A stretch of DNA of 64,000 nucleotides, from assembly GCF_030272615.1 (NCBI RefSeq), contig NC_081415.1, positions 418,329,757 through 418,393,756 on the forward strand. The letters run 5' to 3'. The DNA is from Cryptomeria japonica. Taxonomy: Eukaryota; Streptophyta; Pinopsida; Cupressales; Cupressaceae. Both the position numbers and the translations under genes were made by a program. This document shows, in pieces, positions 47,546 to 59,165 of this stretch. The notes beneath the pieces were generated by a model. That model saw only the letters and a program-made list of their open reading frames with translations. It was not told the DNA's origin and ran no database searches. Within the stretch, counting starts at the first letter, position 1. The number at the start of each line of letters is the position of its first letter.

Positions 47546-48996
47546 TGTACCTTCGTAAATTGTATATCTTTATTAGTGTGTCCAATTTCGCACTCTCCTA
47601 GCACCTATTTTACTATTTCCCTTTCTTCTATAAATTATAGGACCTTTATTGATTTAAATTAATATTATAGGTCTTATTCCACTTGATTACATCATTGCAT
47701 TCTTATTTGGTTCCTTAATTCTAGGTGTGCCCTTTATTTATTCAATATCCCCATTTATCCTTAAACCTACCCTAATTTCAACCTTCAAAGCATATCCCCA
47801 TATCTATACAATATAGTTTGAGCCACTGAGTAGGATTCGATATTATAACCTTGTTATCTTTCATTCCCTGAAAGTCGTAAAAATATTGTTAGGACGAGGG
47901 CAACCTACCATTGCGATCCTTCTCTGAGAGGATAATTTGATGGTCTTTCTAATTCAAATCCCTATCCATACAAAAACATATGTCAATTCTAATTTGGTCT
48001 AAAGGTGATTTTAATTATAAAATCTTTATATAAGGCATCCTTCTCAATTCATTTTCAACATTACATCTTATGCTAACATTATCATCCAATTCAAGAGCAA
48101 TTCTTCTTCCTCAAGATAAGATCTGAGTCAAGGAGTAGCAAACTACATTAATATATTTTCATATTATGTTTTATATATGATTTCATGATGTATTTTATGT
48201 GATTTATCATGTCATTGTATCAACACATGGAGGACTTATCCTAAGAGCATTGCATCACCTATTGAAGGTATAATCATCTACATTCAAGCATTTCAATTTC
48301 ACATCCAACATTGCCCTTAAAAGGCAAGCTTTTCCAATTCAATTTTTATTTCAATTAGGGTTAGTGCCAAACCTGGGGTTCGACCTAAGGAAAACCCCTA
48401 TCCACAACCCCCTTTCTTTCCTCTTGTGTCCAACTACAAGTACCTGATGGAGATAGAAGATCTCAAACAACATTAGGAGCTTGGTACATACCCAATCTTA
48501 GAATTTGGACTTGATTTTATGAGACTAGGGTTCTAGGGCACCTTGGTCCTTAAGGTTCTACACTAGTTTTTAAGGGTGGCTCTCAGGTAGTCTCAAGATT
48601 CAAATTCTTCGATAGTAGGTCATACTCATAAGACCAAGGTGTTTTGGCACCCTAGTCCTGCTAAATCAGCATCAGATTTCAATCACAGGCGCACAATCAG
48701 ATTTCCTGCTCAATTATGTTTTTGTTACAAGATTTTTTATTATCTGTCAATCATTTACAACTTAAGTGTTTACTTTCTTCTGACCCTATCCATAATTTTA
48801 CATTACTTCAACGTATCTCCATAGTTCATTCATTTTTCATAGCAACAAAAGAATAGAAACCCTAGAAGTGTCATTTGACTATTTTACAAGAGTTAGTCAA
48901 ATACGATCACTCCTTTAGGAGATTTCGTATTTCAATGTTTGTATGAAAGTGGATCTTGGCCTTATGTTCTACTCAATTCCATTTTCATACTAAACA
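47546..48996 (+). repeat. 3' LTR of TatB (right end approximate)
   Basis: It starts TGTACCTTCGTAAATTG after a purine tract. It aligns inverted with the TatA LTR for about 900 bp and then diverges. The end at CTAAACA (48996) gives 1,451 bp, near the TatA length, but no partner LTR or TSD confirms it. Confidence 0.6.
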
Positions 48997-50340
48997 GGGT
49001 TCAACTGAATTTATTATTTGAATATGAGTAAATCTAGAGAAGTCTTAGAGCAGAGAAATATGAAGAGTATTTAAAAATTATTTTGAAGCATATTGGAGCA
49101 AATTTATGAGACATACTTAAGGATATTATGAGTAGATTTATGGAGGATTTGTGAGAAAATTCATTAAGAAATTATGAGCAGATTGTGAGCAAATTTATAA
49201 AATGATTATAAAAGGTAGATCGAGAAAAGGGGAGTTTATGTAGATTTAAAAAAGGAATGTATGCAATATTTATAAAAAAAAGAATATAAAGAAGAGATCT
49301 ATGCTAGATTTGTAAAGAAGAGTATATGAAAGACTTAAAAGAAGAGTATATGAAAGATTTAAAAGAGGAGTCTATGGAAGAATTATATATGAAAGCATCA
49401 AATTTAGATTTATGGAGTAATGTATTGCATCATCATCAAGTAGATCTATGAAGATCATTTGTATGATAACCACTTGATCATCTATAAGATAGTTTGTGAA
49501 GGAAAGAATAACTTCTTTTAGATTTTGTGAAGACAGTACCATCCATAGAAGAATTCAAAAGTCAGTGCTTATTAAAGGAGGGATTATTGTCTCTTGCTAA
49601 GTTGTTGCTTAGCTGTGGGGGTTGGTGTCTTCAGAAGGTTGGTGCCTACAAAGTTTGTAAGACAAGTTTGTTCAAGCAAATGTTTTATTGTGGTTTTATC
49701 TCGCAAGGGTTTCCACATAAATAATGTGTTCTTCTTGTGTTGCGTAATTGTTGCATCTTATGTAAATGATATTGTACAATTAATATGCTTATGGTATTAA
49801 GTTTGAAAAAGTAAAGAATTGCATTATATTGATTCACCAACCTTAGTATAATCATGTGCTCATCATTATATATTAAATACATGCATAAACAAACCCATTA
49901 AGATTTTTCCCATGAAATTAAGGACAAAATATAGAGTACAAAGTAGCTTGCCAACTCAAAAATTGAAACACCATTAAATCCCACTATAAGCTTCACACAT
50001 TTTATTACGTGTTAGTGTAAAAAATGAAATGGCCATTTAAAAGAACATTAAATTATCTTGACAATCCAATTGATTGAAGATAAAGAAGAGAATCAAAATC
50101 ACAATTTATGTAAATGGGCATTTAAAATAACATTAAATTGTGTTGACAACCCAATTGGATGAAGATAAATAAGAGAATCAAAATCACAATTTCTATTATA
50201 GCATGCTAGTTTTTATAAACTTGCAACCTTCTTAGTATTCCATTGTACAAACAATATAAACAATAAAAAAACAAATTTGTGGCCAACTAAATGCAGAGTC
50301 TACATGACGAGAAATAAATTATTCGTAAGAAGTCAAATTA
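48997..50340. other. AT-rich spacer with LTR relic and short repeats
   Basis: No gene. About 49060-49400 is AT-rich with repeated GAAGAGTATATGAAAGA-type units. About 49560-49860 reads like the end of a copia LTR (GTGGTTTTATCTCGCAAGGG, GATTCACC). Two imperfect copies of an 85-bp unit start at 50031 and 50116. Confidence 0.5.
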
Positions 50341-50345
50341 CATAG

Positions 50346-51526
50346 TGTAGCATCGTAAATTGTATCCGCATACAATTTCATCCTCGCTCAGACCTCACCT
50401 TGGCACTTCAACTTTCAATGCATGATGCCTATTCTTATTTTGCTCACACCAATCACAAACCTATATTTTCATCTTCTTCCCTACCTTTCCTCCAATCTTG
50501 AGTCCTGATTAACAGGACTAGGGCACTAGATGCCTTGGTCCTCTCAATTAGGGCCCAATTTTGGTACCCATAATGGTCATCTCAAATGAGCAAAAAAATT
50601 GATCTTGTGTTAGACTACTCCAAAAATTCAATTAGTTTTTGGACTATCAAGTATAAAAGGAGGTCTACCCCTCTCATTTAAAAACCTAATCTTTTAACGA
50701 ACCTCAATCAAGATCCGAATTACACTCTAGCAAATTCAAGTGAGCAAGCAATCAATCATTCATCAAGTGTTGGAGTAGAAGTGAAGTCAAGTTTATGCAT
50801 TCAAGATGACATCCATGATCAACCTTCATTGAAGACATTCTACATGAAACCCTAAAACCTTTTCATGATGATCAAACATAACTTCATCAAAGTATATTTC
50901 ATTTACAAGCATTTTTACTTTAGATATGGCCTTTCTCTCAAAAGGAAAGCATTTTGCAGTGATTTCCATTTCAATTATTATCTCAATTTCATGTTTAATT
51001 ACTAAACCAAGATTTGACCTAAGGAAAATCCCTATCCCCAGTTCATCTTTACCTCTCTTTCTATATGAAGGAAACAAGTTTAGGAGTTGTACTCAGGGAT
51101 TTCGATAGAGCTGACAATGATGAATAAGTTTAGTTTTATATGTAGAGAAATTAAGAGGAGCAGGACAAATTTGTACTATATGGTCCCAAAAAATCAGATT
51201 GAACTTCTGGGAACAGGTTCTAAACATCTTCTTTTGCTCAGATCTCAATTTGTGGCCCCATGGGATATCTGTAGTAGTCTGTTTCTGACAATTTACTTTA
51301 ATTACTCACTGTTTTACCCTAATTTCACAATTACCTTCCAAATTTAGCTAAGAAAGAGGATAACTATTAACAACCAGTGATTCTAATCAAAATTTCAGCC
51401 CTCTCCTTATTTGGACAGTGTCTAGATCTATTAGGTTCACCCCTCTTTCAATGTATTGGCTAATTTGGCTTGATAGTGGTTTAATTATCTTGTTTTAAAC
51501 CCTAATTCCAAATTTTCCCCAATACA
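50346..51526 (+). repeat. 5' LTR of TatC
   Basis: TGTAGCATCGTAAATTG to CCCAATACA, with TATAAAAGG at 50652, 306 bases in. It pairs with 56039-57213. Confidence 0.93.
50652..50660 (+). promoter_or_regulatory. TATA box in the TatC 5' LTR
   Basis: TATAAAAGG followed by AGGT. It is kept at the same offset in the 3' LTR (56344-56352), which fits an LTR promoter. Confidence 0.6.
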
Positions 51527-51530
51527 TTTT

Positions 51531-51546
51531 TGGTGAACCCGACTTC
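51531..51546 (+). other. primer-binding site of TatC
   Basis: TGGTGAACCCGACTTC, four bases after the LTR end, begins with the TGG that pairs with tRNA CCA. The tRNA was not identified. Confidence 0.75.
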
Positions 51547-51973
51547 TTTCATGCTTGTTTCTAATTTATTGTCTGAGATCTAATTTGTATGCATTTTAAC
51601 ATTAATTTTTTCACTCATAAATCTTATTTGCAATTTAAGTAGATAAATTTAGTGGTTAAATTCACAAAAACCCTAATTTATTATTCTAAAATTAGCTAGT
51701 GGGTTGCATAATTTTTCAATTGTGTTTTCAAATTTGATCACTATGACATGTTATGTTTAAATTTAGAGGCATCTAATATTCAATATCACAATTCAAATTG
51801 CTTAATTAATTGGTTAATCAATCATTTTTACAACGAATTGCATTTGTTTAATCATAGTTTTAATTGAATTTCCTTCCTTTGCACATGATTTTTGTTATCA
51901 TTAGTCATACATACAATATTTCAGCCAGAAGAAGTTGTATACTTAGGCTTCCCGAGGTTTAAACACTAAGGAT

Positions 51974-53160
51974 ATGGAGCCTCAGTTGGATAACTTGTTC
52001 CATGAGGATGTTGGTGTTTCCTCTAATCCAACAAATGACATCATTTATCCTCATTCTCCTCATACTTCTAATCATGTGTATGAATCACTATCTAGGGTTA
52101 CCATTGACCAATTGGAGAAGATTGATAATGAATTTGATAATTTTTAACAATGGATGAGTCAACAATACCCGGAAAGTGAGAAAGTCCCCTTGATTGAATG
52201 ATTAAAAAGAATGGTGCAAAGTGATAAAATAGATATGGATTTGTTGCATGGCCTTGCTCAAATTGTTGACACTAATATTATGCCAATCAAAAGTTGTGCC
52301 AAAGTTCTTAGTTATTTTCAACCCACTAGCCAAGTTAACCATTCCATTCCTATTCCTACATCATTGCCTAGTGTGCCTACATTTACATCTTCAATCATGA
52401 CTACTTTCACACAAAATATTAATCCTACACATGTTAATCATGGGGGAAATCATATCAATCAATATTCTTACATACCTCCTTCCATGAGTCTTCCATTTTT
52501 TTCACAACCACTTCCCATACCAACATACCACAATTTCCACCTCCTTATTATCGACCTCCACTTACATACAACAATTTTACTCCTCCATCACAATCCAACA
52601 TGTCCAACTTGAATCCATCAACTAAATCAACCATCAATAACTTATCCCAAACTATTGCATCATTACAACATCAATTGGCTTCCATAACTCAATCCAAGTT
52701 CAATGTTGCCACATTTGATGTAGCGAGCCCACTATTCAATGGAATTATTCATGTGGTTCCTCCTAAGCATATGGAAGTCCCTCAATTGGAGTTATACAAT
52801 TGAAAAGATGACCTCTTGACTCATGTGAAGACATTTCAAACTTTGTGTAGTGATTTTGCTCATAACCAAAGAATTATGGCTAAATTGTTCACTAGAACAT
52901 TTAGAGATAATGCTTAGCAATGAAATTTTTCTTTGTCTCCTTATTCCATTTCTTCTTTTCTACAATTGGCTAATGCTTTCATTCAACAAATTTAAAATAT
53001 TGGTCCTAAGATTACTTTGACTGATTTGATTCATTGTAAGTAAGGAGTTAAAGAAAAAGTGACTAATTTTATTGGCAGATATAAACATTTGCATTCTCAA
53101 ATTACTTATTATGTGCCTAATCATGATGTTCAAAGAATTTCATTGCTAACTTAGAAAAAT
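51974..53160 (+). pseudogene. TatC gag, matrix/capsid part
   Basis: The start is MEPQLDNLFHEDVG at 51974. Stops near 52147 and 52198 interrupt frame 2. A Pro/Thr/Asn-rich region follows (52290-52620). After a shift comes a helical NLSQTIASLQHQLASITQSK (near 52625) and the gag core: PQLELYN*KDDLLTHVKTF (near 52782) and ITLTDLIHCK*GVKEKVTNF (near 53015). The core resembles the retrotransposon gag domain of Ty3/gypsy. The usual Trp region reads NA*Q*NFSL, so it is broken. It would form the particle shell. Confidence 0.75.
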
Positions 53161-53257
53161 ACATTAGAGATAAGCTTCTACTTTTCGAGTTTACTTTTTT
53201 TTACACAATTGTGTGCAGTGCTTCGCTTCGGTTGAGAAGAATGAGAGTGCTGAATAA

Positions 53258-53821
53258 TTGTTTGTGAAGTTCAAACCAAAAAAAGGTTTTATCAAGCTAA
53301 ATGACAACATCAACACTCAAGTGGTAGCCATGAAATCAGGTGTGGCCCTCTTATCCAAATACTTTAGAAAAGAATTAGCTCCTCTTTTTGAGTCTTTGGA
53401 TAGTATAATGTTGAGGTTAATGAATTCTAATATGTTGAAACTTCCTCCCATCAAGCCAATTGACATTTCTAAACCATTGCTACTTTACCATGATCCTAAA
53501 GCCTTTTGTCAATATCATCGTCAACCTGGCCATGATATTGATAAGTGTTACAAGTTGAGAAATAAGATCCAAGAATTCAATGTGAACAATACTATGTCTA
53601 TAGCTAGTGTCAATGACAAAGGGAATAAATTTGTAGCTCCTCCTAATGAAAACCTCCAAATTTTTACCAATTTATTACCTTCTCATTCTACCAATGTTAT
53701 TGAGTCCGAATCTCTTGATTTTTCTCCCAATGAACTCAGTTTAGAGAATACTAACATTGTGAACCTTGTTGACAAACCTACACCTCCAAATAGACTTATG
53801 TATTACTTTTCATCCCAATGA
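53258..53821 (+). pseudogene. TatC gag C-terminal part with C-H-H-C motif
   Basis: An open stretch of 187 codons. It contains FCQYHRQPGHDIDKCYKLRN (near 53505), the Tat-type variant of the zinc knuckle in which the second Cys is replaced by His. Sequence to about 53340 is in a frame with damaged upstream context. The C-terminal half is Asn/Ser/Glu-rich and ends TPPNRLMYYFSSQ. Confidence 0.75.
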
Positions 53822-53829
53822 GGCTATTG

Positions 53830-54277
53830 TTGCACCTGATAGCCCATTATATATGATTGTGAAGATCAAAGACAAACTCTCACAAGGGGTGCTTATTTAA
53901 TCGATGTGTATGGTGAATGTGATTATTGAAGAACATCTTTATATTTTACAATTGCATCAAGTCACCATCAAGTAATGCATGATAAATATGATGTTATGGT
54001 TAAGGTGTATGATGGTTTCTCTTGCCCTACTATTTCTTTTATTACTCTTCGGATTGAGGTTGGTACTAAGTGCTTAGATGTCACCTTTGCTATGATTCCT
54101 ACATCAAAACAATTTCATGAGAAGTTGGGACATCCTTGGCTCTCTTCCATAAAAGCTATCCCTTCTATAATTCATAAATGTTTGAAATTCCCTCATAATG
54201 TTACTATTATAACAATTAATCATAGCCTTTACCAACCCATGACGAAGTGTAACAATTTCACTTTGGATTACTTTTGA
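53830..54277 (+). pseudogene. TatC protease relic
   Basis: LSQGVLI*SMCMVNVI (near 53880) has a stop where the catalytic Asp region is expected. After further damage the flap and C-terminal parts are clear: VKVYDGFSCPTISFITL (53997) and EKLGHPWLSSIKAIPSIIHK (54118). The LGxPWL...IPS pattern is typical for Tat-type proteases. No polymerase follows. Confidence 0.75.
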
Positions 54278-55130
54278 CTTAAACTACCTGAACCTCTTAA
54301 TCCTAAGAATGACATCCTTTTCTTATCTTATCAGAAATGAAAAAATGAGATGATCATGTCTTTGAGTAAACCTAAAGATCCTACACCCATGGATATTCTT
54401 CCTCATAATGGACTCATTATTCTTCCTACGCCTTCTATTCTTCCTATATATGCCTCAGTTTTGCCTCCTACTTCCTATAAATGAAAGAGCTTGGCATCAA
54501 GTCTCCCTCAACCTATTGGGGTTTCTTCCGTTCTCCCTCCTATAAGTGAAAAAAAGAAGCCTATGGCCATTGATCCTCAACCTTCGCAAGTCTCAACTAA
54601 AACTAAAAGGAATTGTTGTGTGAGATAATGACGACAAAGATATTGTGATAAGTCTCATGAGATTACTTCCCAAACCATTTCCTACTCGAAGATACCAAAT
54701 GTTGACTAGGTCCCATTTGTCCCACCTTCGCCTAACCCTAGGGAGGAAGTTCGTATCAAATCACCTAAATTAAAAATGCTTCATAAAAATAATGGTTCAA
54801 CTTCATTTCATGTTAGAGATCCTATTTTTATTAATCTAGATGATGATATTGATAATGATAATATTGTTCATGCTAACAATGTTGTTTGTAATGTTTTTGA
54901 TGACATGTATGAGGTTGTTGAAATTAGTCATTAATTATCTTCATGTATTTTTCAAAAGCATTAACCCTAGCTTCTAGTGACAAACAAAATGATTCATCAT
55001 TAGAGAATGGTCCTTGTTTGGAACTTGCAATAGCTCCATCAATTGTGCTCGAAGTGGCTTCTCTTGCATCTTTTCCACCATACCTAAATGATGTTCAACA
55101 AAATTGGGACGTGAATGATTTGCTTGACTA
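54278..55130 (+). pseudogene. TatC acidic post-protease tail
   Basis: It is interrupted by several stops. A Pro/Ser/Leu-rich part (54390-54580) precedes a short basic segment and then an Asp/Asn-rich part with FINLDDDIDNDNIVHANNVV (near 54829), and it ends at about 55130. No known domain is visible, and this is where reverse transcriptase should be. The short ORF 54943-55131 is part of the same decayed region. Confidence 0.5.
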
Positions 55131-56038
55131 GCTTCATTCGTGTCATAGATTCTCTTTTGTGTGTTTGCTTGTTCGTAATGTGCTTCCCTTGTGATGTTCT
55201 ACTTGATAAGTTTTTGTTATGTTAGGCTCTCTTTAGATGACCCTTGTTACTTTGTTGTTTCAAGGTAATAAAGAGGCCAAATCCATTGTGACATTCTTCT
55301 ATTTGTATCTCCATTCTTCTATATGTTGTGTTGTCTACTTGGGGATGATGAAAAGTGTTGAGATATCTTTTTAGTCTCTTCTATGTCGACTCAAAAAGAC
55401 ACTTGTTTGTTCTCTCATGTGCTCTTCTTCCATTGTGTTTGTAGTTCCACTACCTTCGGGTGACGAGGTCAATTCAATACAAACATTCTTGATATACATT
55501 ATTTATTACAAGACCATATTGACCCTAGAGTTAGTGGATCTCTTAAGTGCTTTTTCCTATATGTTTTGTGACCATTATCCTTTGATTTGTCCTTTCTTGG
55601 GGGCATCTCATCGTGGTAACGTTCTTGTCTTTTGGATGCATTCTACCTTAAAGCGATTGCTCCCAATAAGGCATGTGCAATCGCTTTAATGTGGGGGCAT
55701 ACACTACACTCAATGTTACATTTTATGCACACGCCATGACATGTTTTCAATACTCAAGTTACTTTGCAAACTGAGCCTTTTTCTTTGTAATTTGGTATTT
55801 TTATTTTTCAAGACTCATAGTAAGCAAATATTACTAGGATAGTACATTCATTCTCTCTCTCTCTTTCCCTTTCTTATGTTGTCCCTTTTATCTTGATAAT
55901 AGAGTAGTAAGATCCTAAAGTCACAGGGGGCTTGGTGTATCTTGTCCCTTTGATATATTGGTAAAAAATTTGTAGTGTGGCTTTGTACTTTACCATGAGT
56001 ATGATTAGTCTCATACTCCTGCTAAAGTGGGGGATAAA
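55131..56038 (+). other. TatC 3' untranslated region with hairpin and two purine tracts
   Basis: No gene. It holds the perfect hairpin 55648-55689, a TGTGGGGG run next to it (55691-55698), and AAAGTGGGGGATAAA (56024-56038) directly before the 3' LTR. Confidence 0.65.
55648..55689 (+). other. perfect 13-bp stem hairpin in TatC
   Basis: TTAAAGCGATTGC (55648-55660) and its exact reverse complement (55677-55689) enclose a 16-base loop. The stem is intact although the surrounding coding regions are badly decayed. Confidence 0.85.
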
Positions 56039-57213
56039 TGTAGCATCATAAATTGTATCCACATACAATTTTGTCCCGTCTTAGACCTCACCTTGGTGCT
56101 TCGGGTTTTGATGCCTAATGCTTGTTTTAGTTCTGCTCACACCAACCACAAACCTATATTTTCACCTTCTTCCCTTCCTTTCCTCAAAGCTTGAGTCCTG
56201 ATTGATAGGACCAAGATTCCAACGCCCCGATCCTCTCAATTAGGGCTCATTTTTGGTCCCCTTAATGGTCATCTCAGATGAGCAAGAAATTTGATCTCGT
56301 GTTAGTCTAATCCAAAAATTCATTTAGTTTTTGGGTAGTCAAGTATAAAAGGAGGTATACCCCTCTCATTTGAAAACCTAATCTTCTAACGAACCTCAAT
56401 CAAGATCTAAATTACACTCTAGAAAATTCAAGTGAGGAAGCAATCAATCATTCATCAAGCATTGGATCATAAGTGAGGTCAAGTCTATGCATTCAAAATG
56501 GCATCCATGATCAACCTTCTTTCAATACACTACATGAAACCCTAAAACCTTTGCATGAGGATAAAAAATAACTTCATCAAGGTATATTTCATTTACAATA
56601 ATTTTTACTTCAAATATGGTCAATCCCTTAAAAGGAAAGCATTTTGCAATAATTTCGATTTCAATTATTATAACAATTTCAAGGTTAATTCCTAAATTGG
56701 GGTTTGACCTAAGGAAAACCCCTATCCCCAACATCTTTACCTCTCTTTTTGTGTGTAGGAAACAGGTTCAAGAGCTGTACTTAAGGATTTCGATAATTTC
56801 AATAACGACGAATAGGTTTAGCTATTGATAGAGTAAAATTTAGAGGACCGGAACAAATCTGTACTATCTGGTCTTGAAAACTTAGGCCAAACTTCTATGA
56901 ACAGGTTCTAAACATGTTCTTTTTCCCATATCTCAAGTTGTGGCTCTATGGATATTTGTAGTAGTCTGTTTCTAACAGTTTACTTCAATTACTCGTTGTT
57001 TTACCCTAATTTAAGAATTACCTTCCAAATTCAACTAAGAAAGAGGATAACTATTAATAACCAATGAATCTAATTACAATTCCAACCCTTTTATTATTTG
57101 GATTGTGGCTAGATCTATTAGGTTCACCCCTCTTTCAATATGATGGCTAATTTGGCTTGTTAGTGGTTTTATTATCTTAATTGAAACCCTAATTCCAAAA
57201 TTTTCCCAAAACA
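56039..57213 (+). repeat. 3' LTR of TatC
   Basis: TGTAGCATCATAAATTG to CCCAAAACA, followed by the TSD copy CATAG. Confidence 0.93.
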
Positions 57214-57218
57214 CATAG

Positions 57219-58544
57219 CTTAATGAATGCCTTGATCCCATGCCCTCTAGACTCCACATGCAATAGTGTTGTCATTTTGTAGTCAAGGCCATGTGAAGGT
57301 GTTTCATATGTTGTTCATTAAAAATTCAAAAAAAACAAACATGAAATGAAGATAATGTATCCATCTTTAAAGCATTGCATCCAATAAAGAAAATTGAAAT
57401 GGCCAAGCTTCTTTCTCACCATCAAGAAAATTTATTATTGTAGCTTTAATGATTATAAAGCTAAGAAAAGTGATTTTCTTATCTCTTGCTATTCATTGTA
57501 GCTTTAAAGAAAAAAATGGTTCACTTATGTCATTGATCAATGATGGGGGAGGTTACAACCTTAGAAGGATTAGAGTCTCCAAAAAGGGATAGTGGTAATG
57601 TTGGTTGTAGCTCTGTTGTAGAGAAGGATGGGATACAGGTTTGTTCAAATCATTTAGATGGGGAGGTAGGGATATCCCATATTGAGTCTATTGAAGAGAA
57701 GAAAGGAGTAGCAGAGCAGGAGGAAGGCTAGAAAGTGGTGAAGGGGAAGGCATATAAGAGATTGAAGAAGGAGGGAATTTGCAATGTGATGTTCCAATCA
57801 CATACAAAAGACAAGAAAATTTGAAAATGAATTCATGTGAATTTTTAAAAGGTATTGTACTGAGGTGCTTTATGATTCAAGGGAGGTGGCTCCCCATATG
57901 TATCCCCACCTGGTTCAGGCCAGGTCCAAAAACTCAATCTCTCAATAATTTTTTTTATTGATCTCTGTTACAACTTATTTTATTCCTCCTTAGGTATCAA
58001 CAACTAAGGTCCCAACAATAAAATCAAATTTTAACATAAAATACAAGCCCAAGGTCTAGATTATTTAGCATGAGTGTCAACCCTAGTGTGATACAACAAG
58101 AAGAAAAATCAAAATGAGTATTGTAGATTATAAAGGACAAAAAATAAATAACCCATACATTCATGTAATACTATGGAAGATATAGTCATTTATTATTATT
58201 CATCAAATGGGTATCATATTTGTTGTCTATTCATACAAATATGGATATACACATAGGAAATACTTGTTTAGTTATTCTTCTCTTATGTTTAACATATATT
58301 ATCTTATTGCATATAATGCTTAATCCATTTTATTATATCTTATATACTACTTTCATTGTAATTTTCTACTACATATATTCTCCTTCACATATTTTACATG
58401 TGTATTGCTATTATAGCTTTTCCCTAGTATACAAATGCATCCCTAGGCTTGATCTTATACAACTATACTATCAAGAGGTATTGCAAAGCATCTAGTAGCA
58501 CCTTTTCTTTCTAACTTATTTCCAATGATTATTAATTCATCATT
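57219..58544. other. AT-rich spacer, no supported gene
   Basis: An open stretch 57540-57728 (MMGEVTTLEGLESPKRDSGN) with a following out-of-frame K-rich part is the only coding-like signal; no family is recognised. Inverted LTR signatures or TSDs were not seen. Confidence 0.4.
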
Positions 58545-59165
58545 TCATTGAAAGGATACACATATTAGACTTAACCTTTGTCCTTCTTGCAGGTTTTCAC
58601 CATCAACCTCCATTAGGCTACCCTTGTGGGTTATTGAGATAATAGGGATAGATCCTTTTTGGTTTTCAATTGAATCCACCAAAGTCCTTATTTTGCAAAT
58701 GTTTTTTCCAATAGATGTCATTATTCTTCCTTTGAATCCTCTAACTCTTCGAAGTAAATCCATCATCTTCTCCATCTTGAATCTCTAGTTCATCCTTAAG
58801 TATAGGCTCCTTAATCTTTGGCTTGACCAACACCTTCTTTCCATCTTTAGGTTACAAATTCTTGTGAGAAGATCTTTAATCTACCCAAAGATATCATTAT
58901 AATTGTACATACATTATCTTTCAATTCGAAGGGATCCAATGATTATATCCTTTGACTTCATCATTTTGCTTAATAAAGGTGTCTTTTTTAAAAATTCAAC
59001 TTGGATATCTTCTACTTAGAAACATTTACATATGCCTCACAACCAAATTTTTTTACGTGCTATAATGAAATATTCTTCATTAACCAAGCTTCATAAAGTT
59101 CTTTCCACAAGAGTTGACATAGGAGATTTCTTAGTCAAATAACAATTAATGCTTATAGCTTTCAT
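58545..59165 (-). pseudogene. Ty1/copia integrase C-terminal relic
   Basis: On the minus strand the segment starting near 59165 reads CYLTKKSPMSTLVERTL, a decayed form of the copia integrase stretch with N(R)SPTSAL and TPYEAW. One shift later come FGCEAYVNVSK-like sequence (near 59040) and, after more damage, an EVKGYNHW-like segment (near 58965) matching the GYKLYDP region. The remaining 300 bp to 58545 is open in one frame (MEKMMDLLRRVRGFKGRIMT) and is plausibly the integrase-to-reverse-transcriptase linker. No LTRs were found nearby, so this is an old fragment. Confidence 0.65.

Larger units (their letters stand above)
44986..48996 (+). mobile_element. TatB: right half of a Tat-like element, host of TatA
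   Basis: It begins mid-protease where TatA inserted; the left half would lie beyond the window's TatA remnant. It contains the protease end, a gag-like or accessory ORF, a long untranslated 3' region, a purine tract (TAAATGGGGCTAAA, 47532-47545) and a 3' LTR. No polymerase is present. Confidence 0.7.
50346..57213 (+). mobile_element. TatC: full-length Tat-like Ty3/gypsy element without pol
   Basis: 6,868 bp with TSD CATAG (50341-50345, 57214-57218). LTRs of 1,181 and 1,175 bp; primer site, gag, zinc-knuckle motif, protease end, acidic tail, hairpin, purine tract, 3' LTR. The 1.8 kb between the protease and the 3' LTR holds no reverse transcriptase or integrase motif. Coding regions carry many stops. 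Confidence 0.92.

Noticed and set aside
49318-49370. Short repeats GAAGAGTATATGAAAGA as a CRISPR-like or satellite array
   Set aside because: Two to three imperfect AT-rich units only, without regular spacers, in a plant nuclear context.
57540-57728. 63-codon ORF as a LINE ORF1 or host gene
   Set aside because: Short and without any recognised motif; the frame breaks at once and no endonuclease or reverse transcriptase follows.
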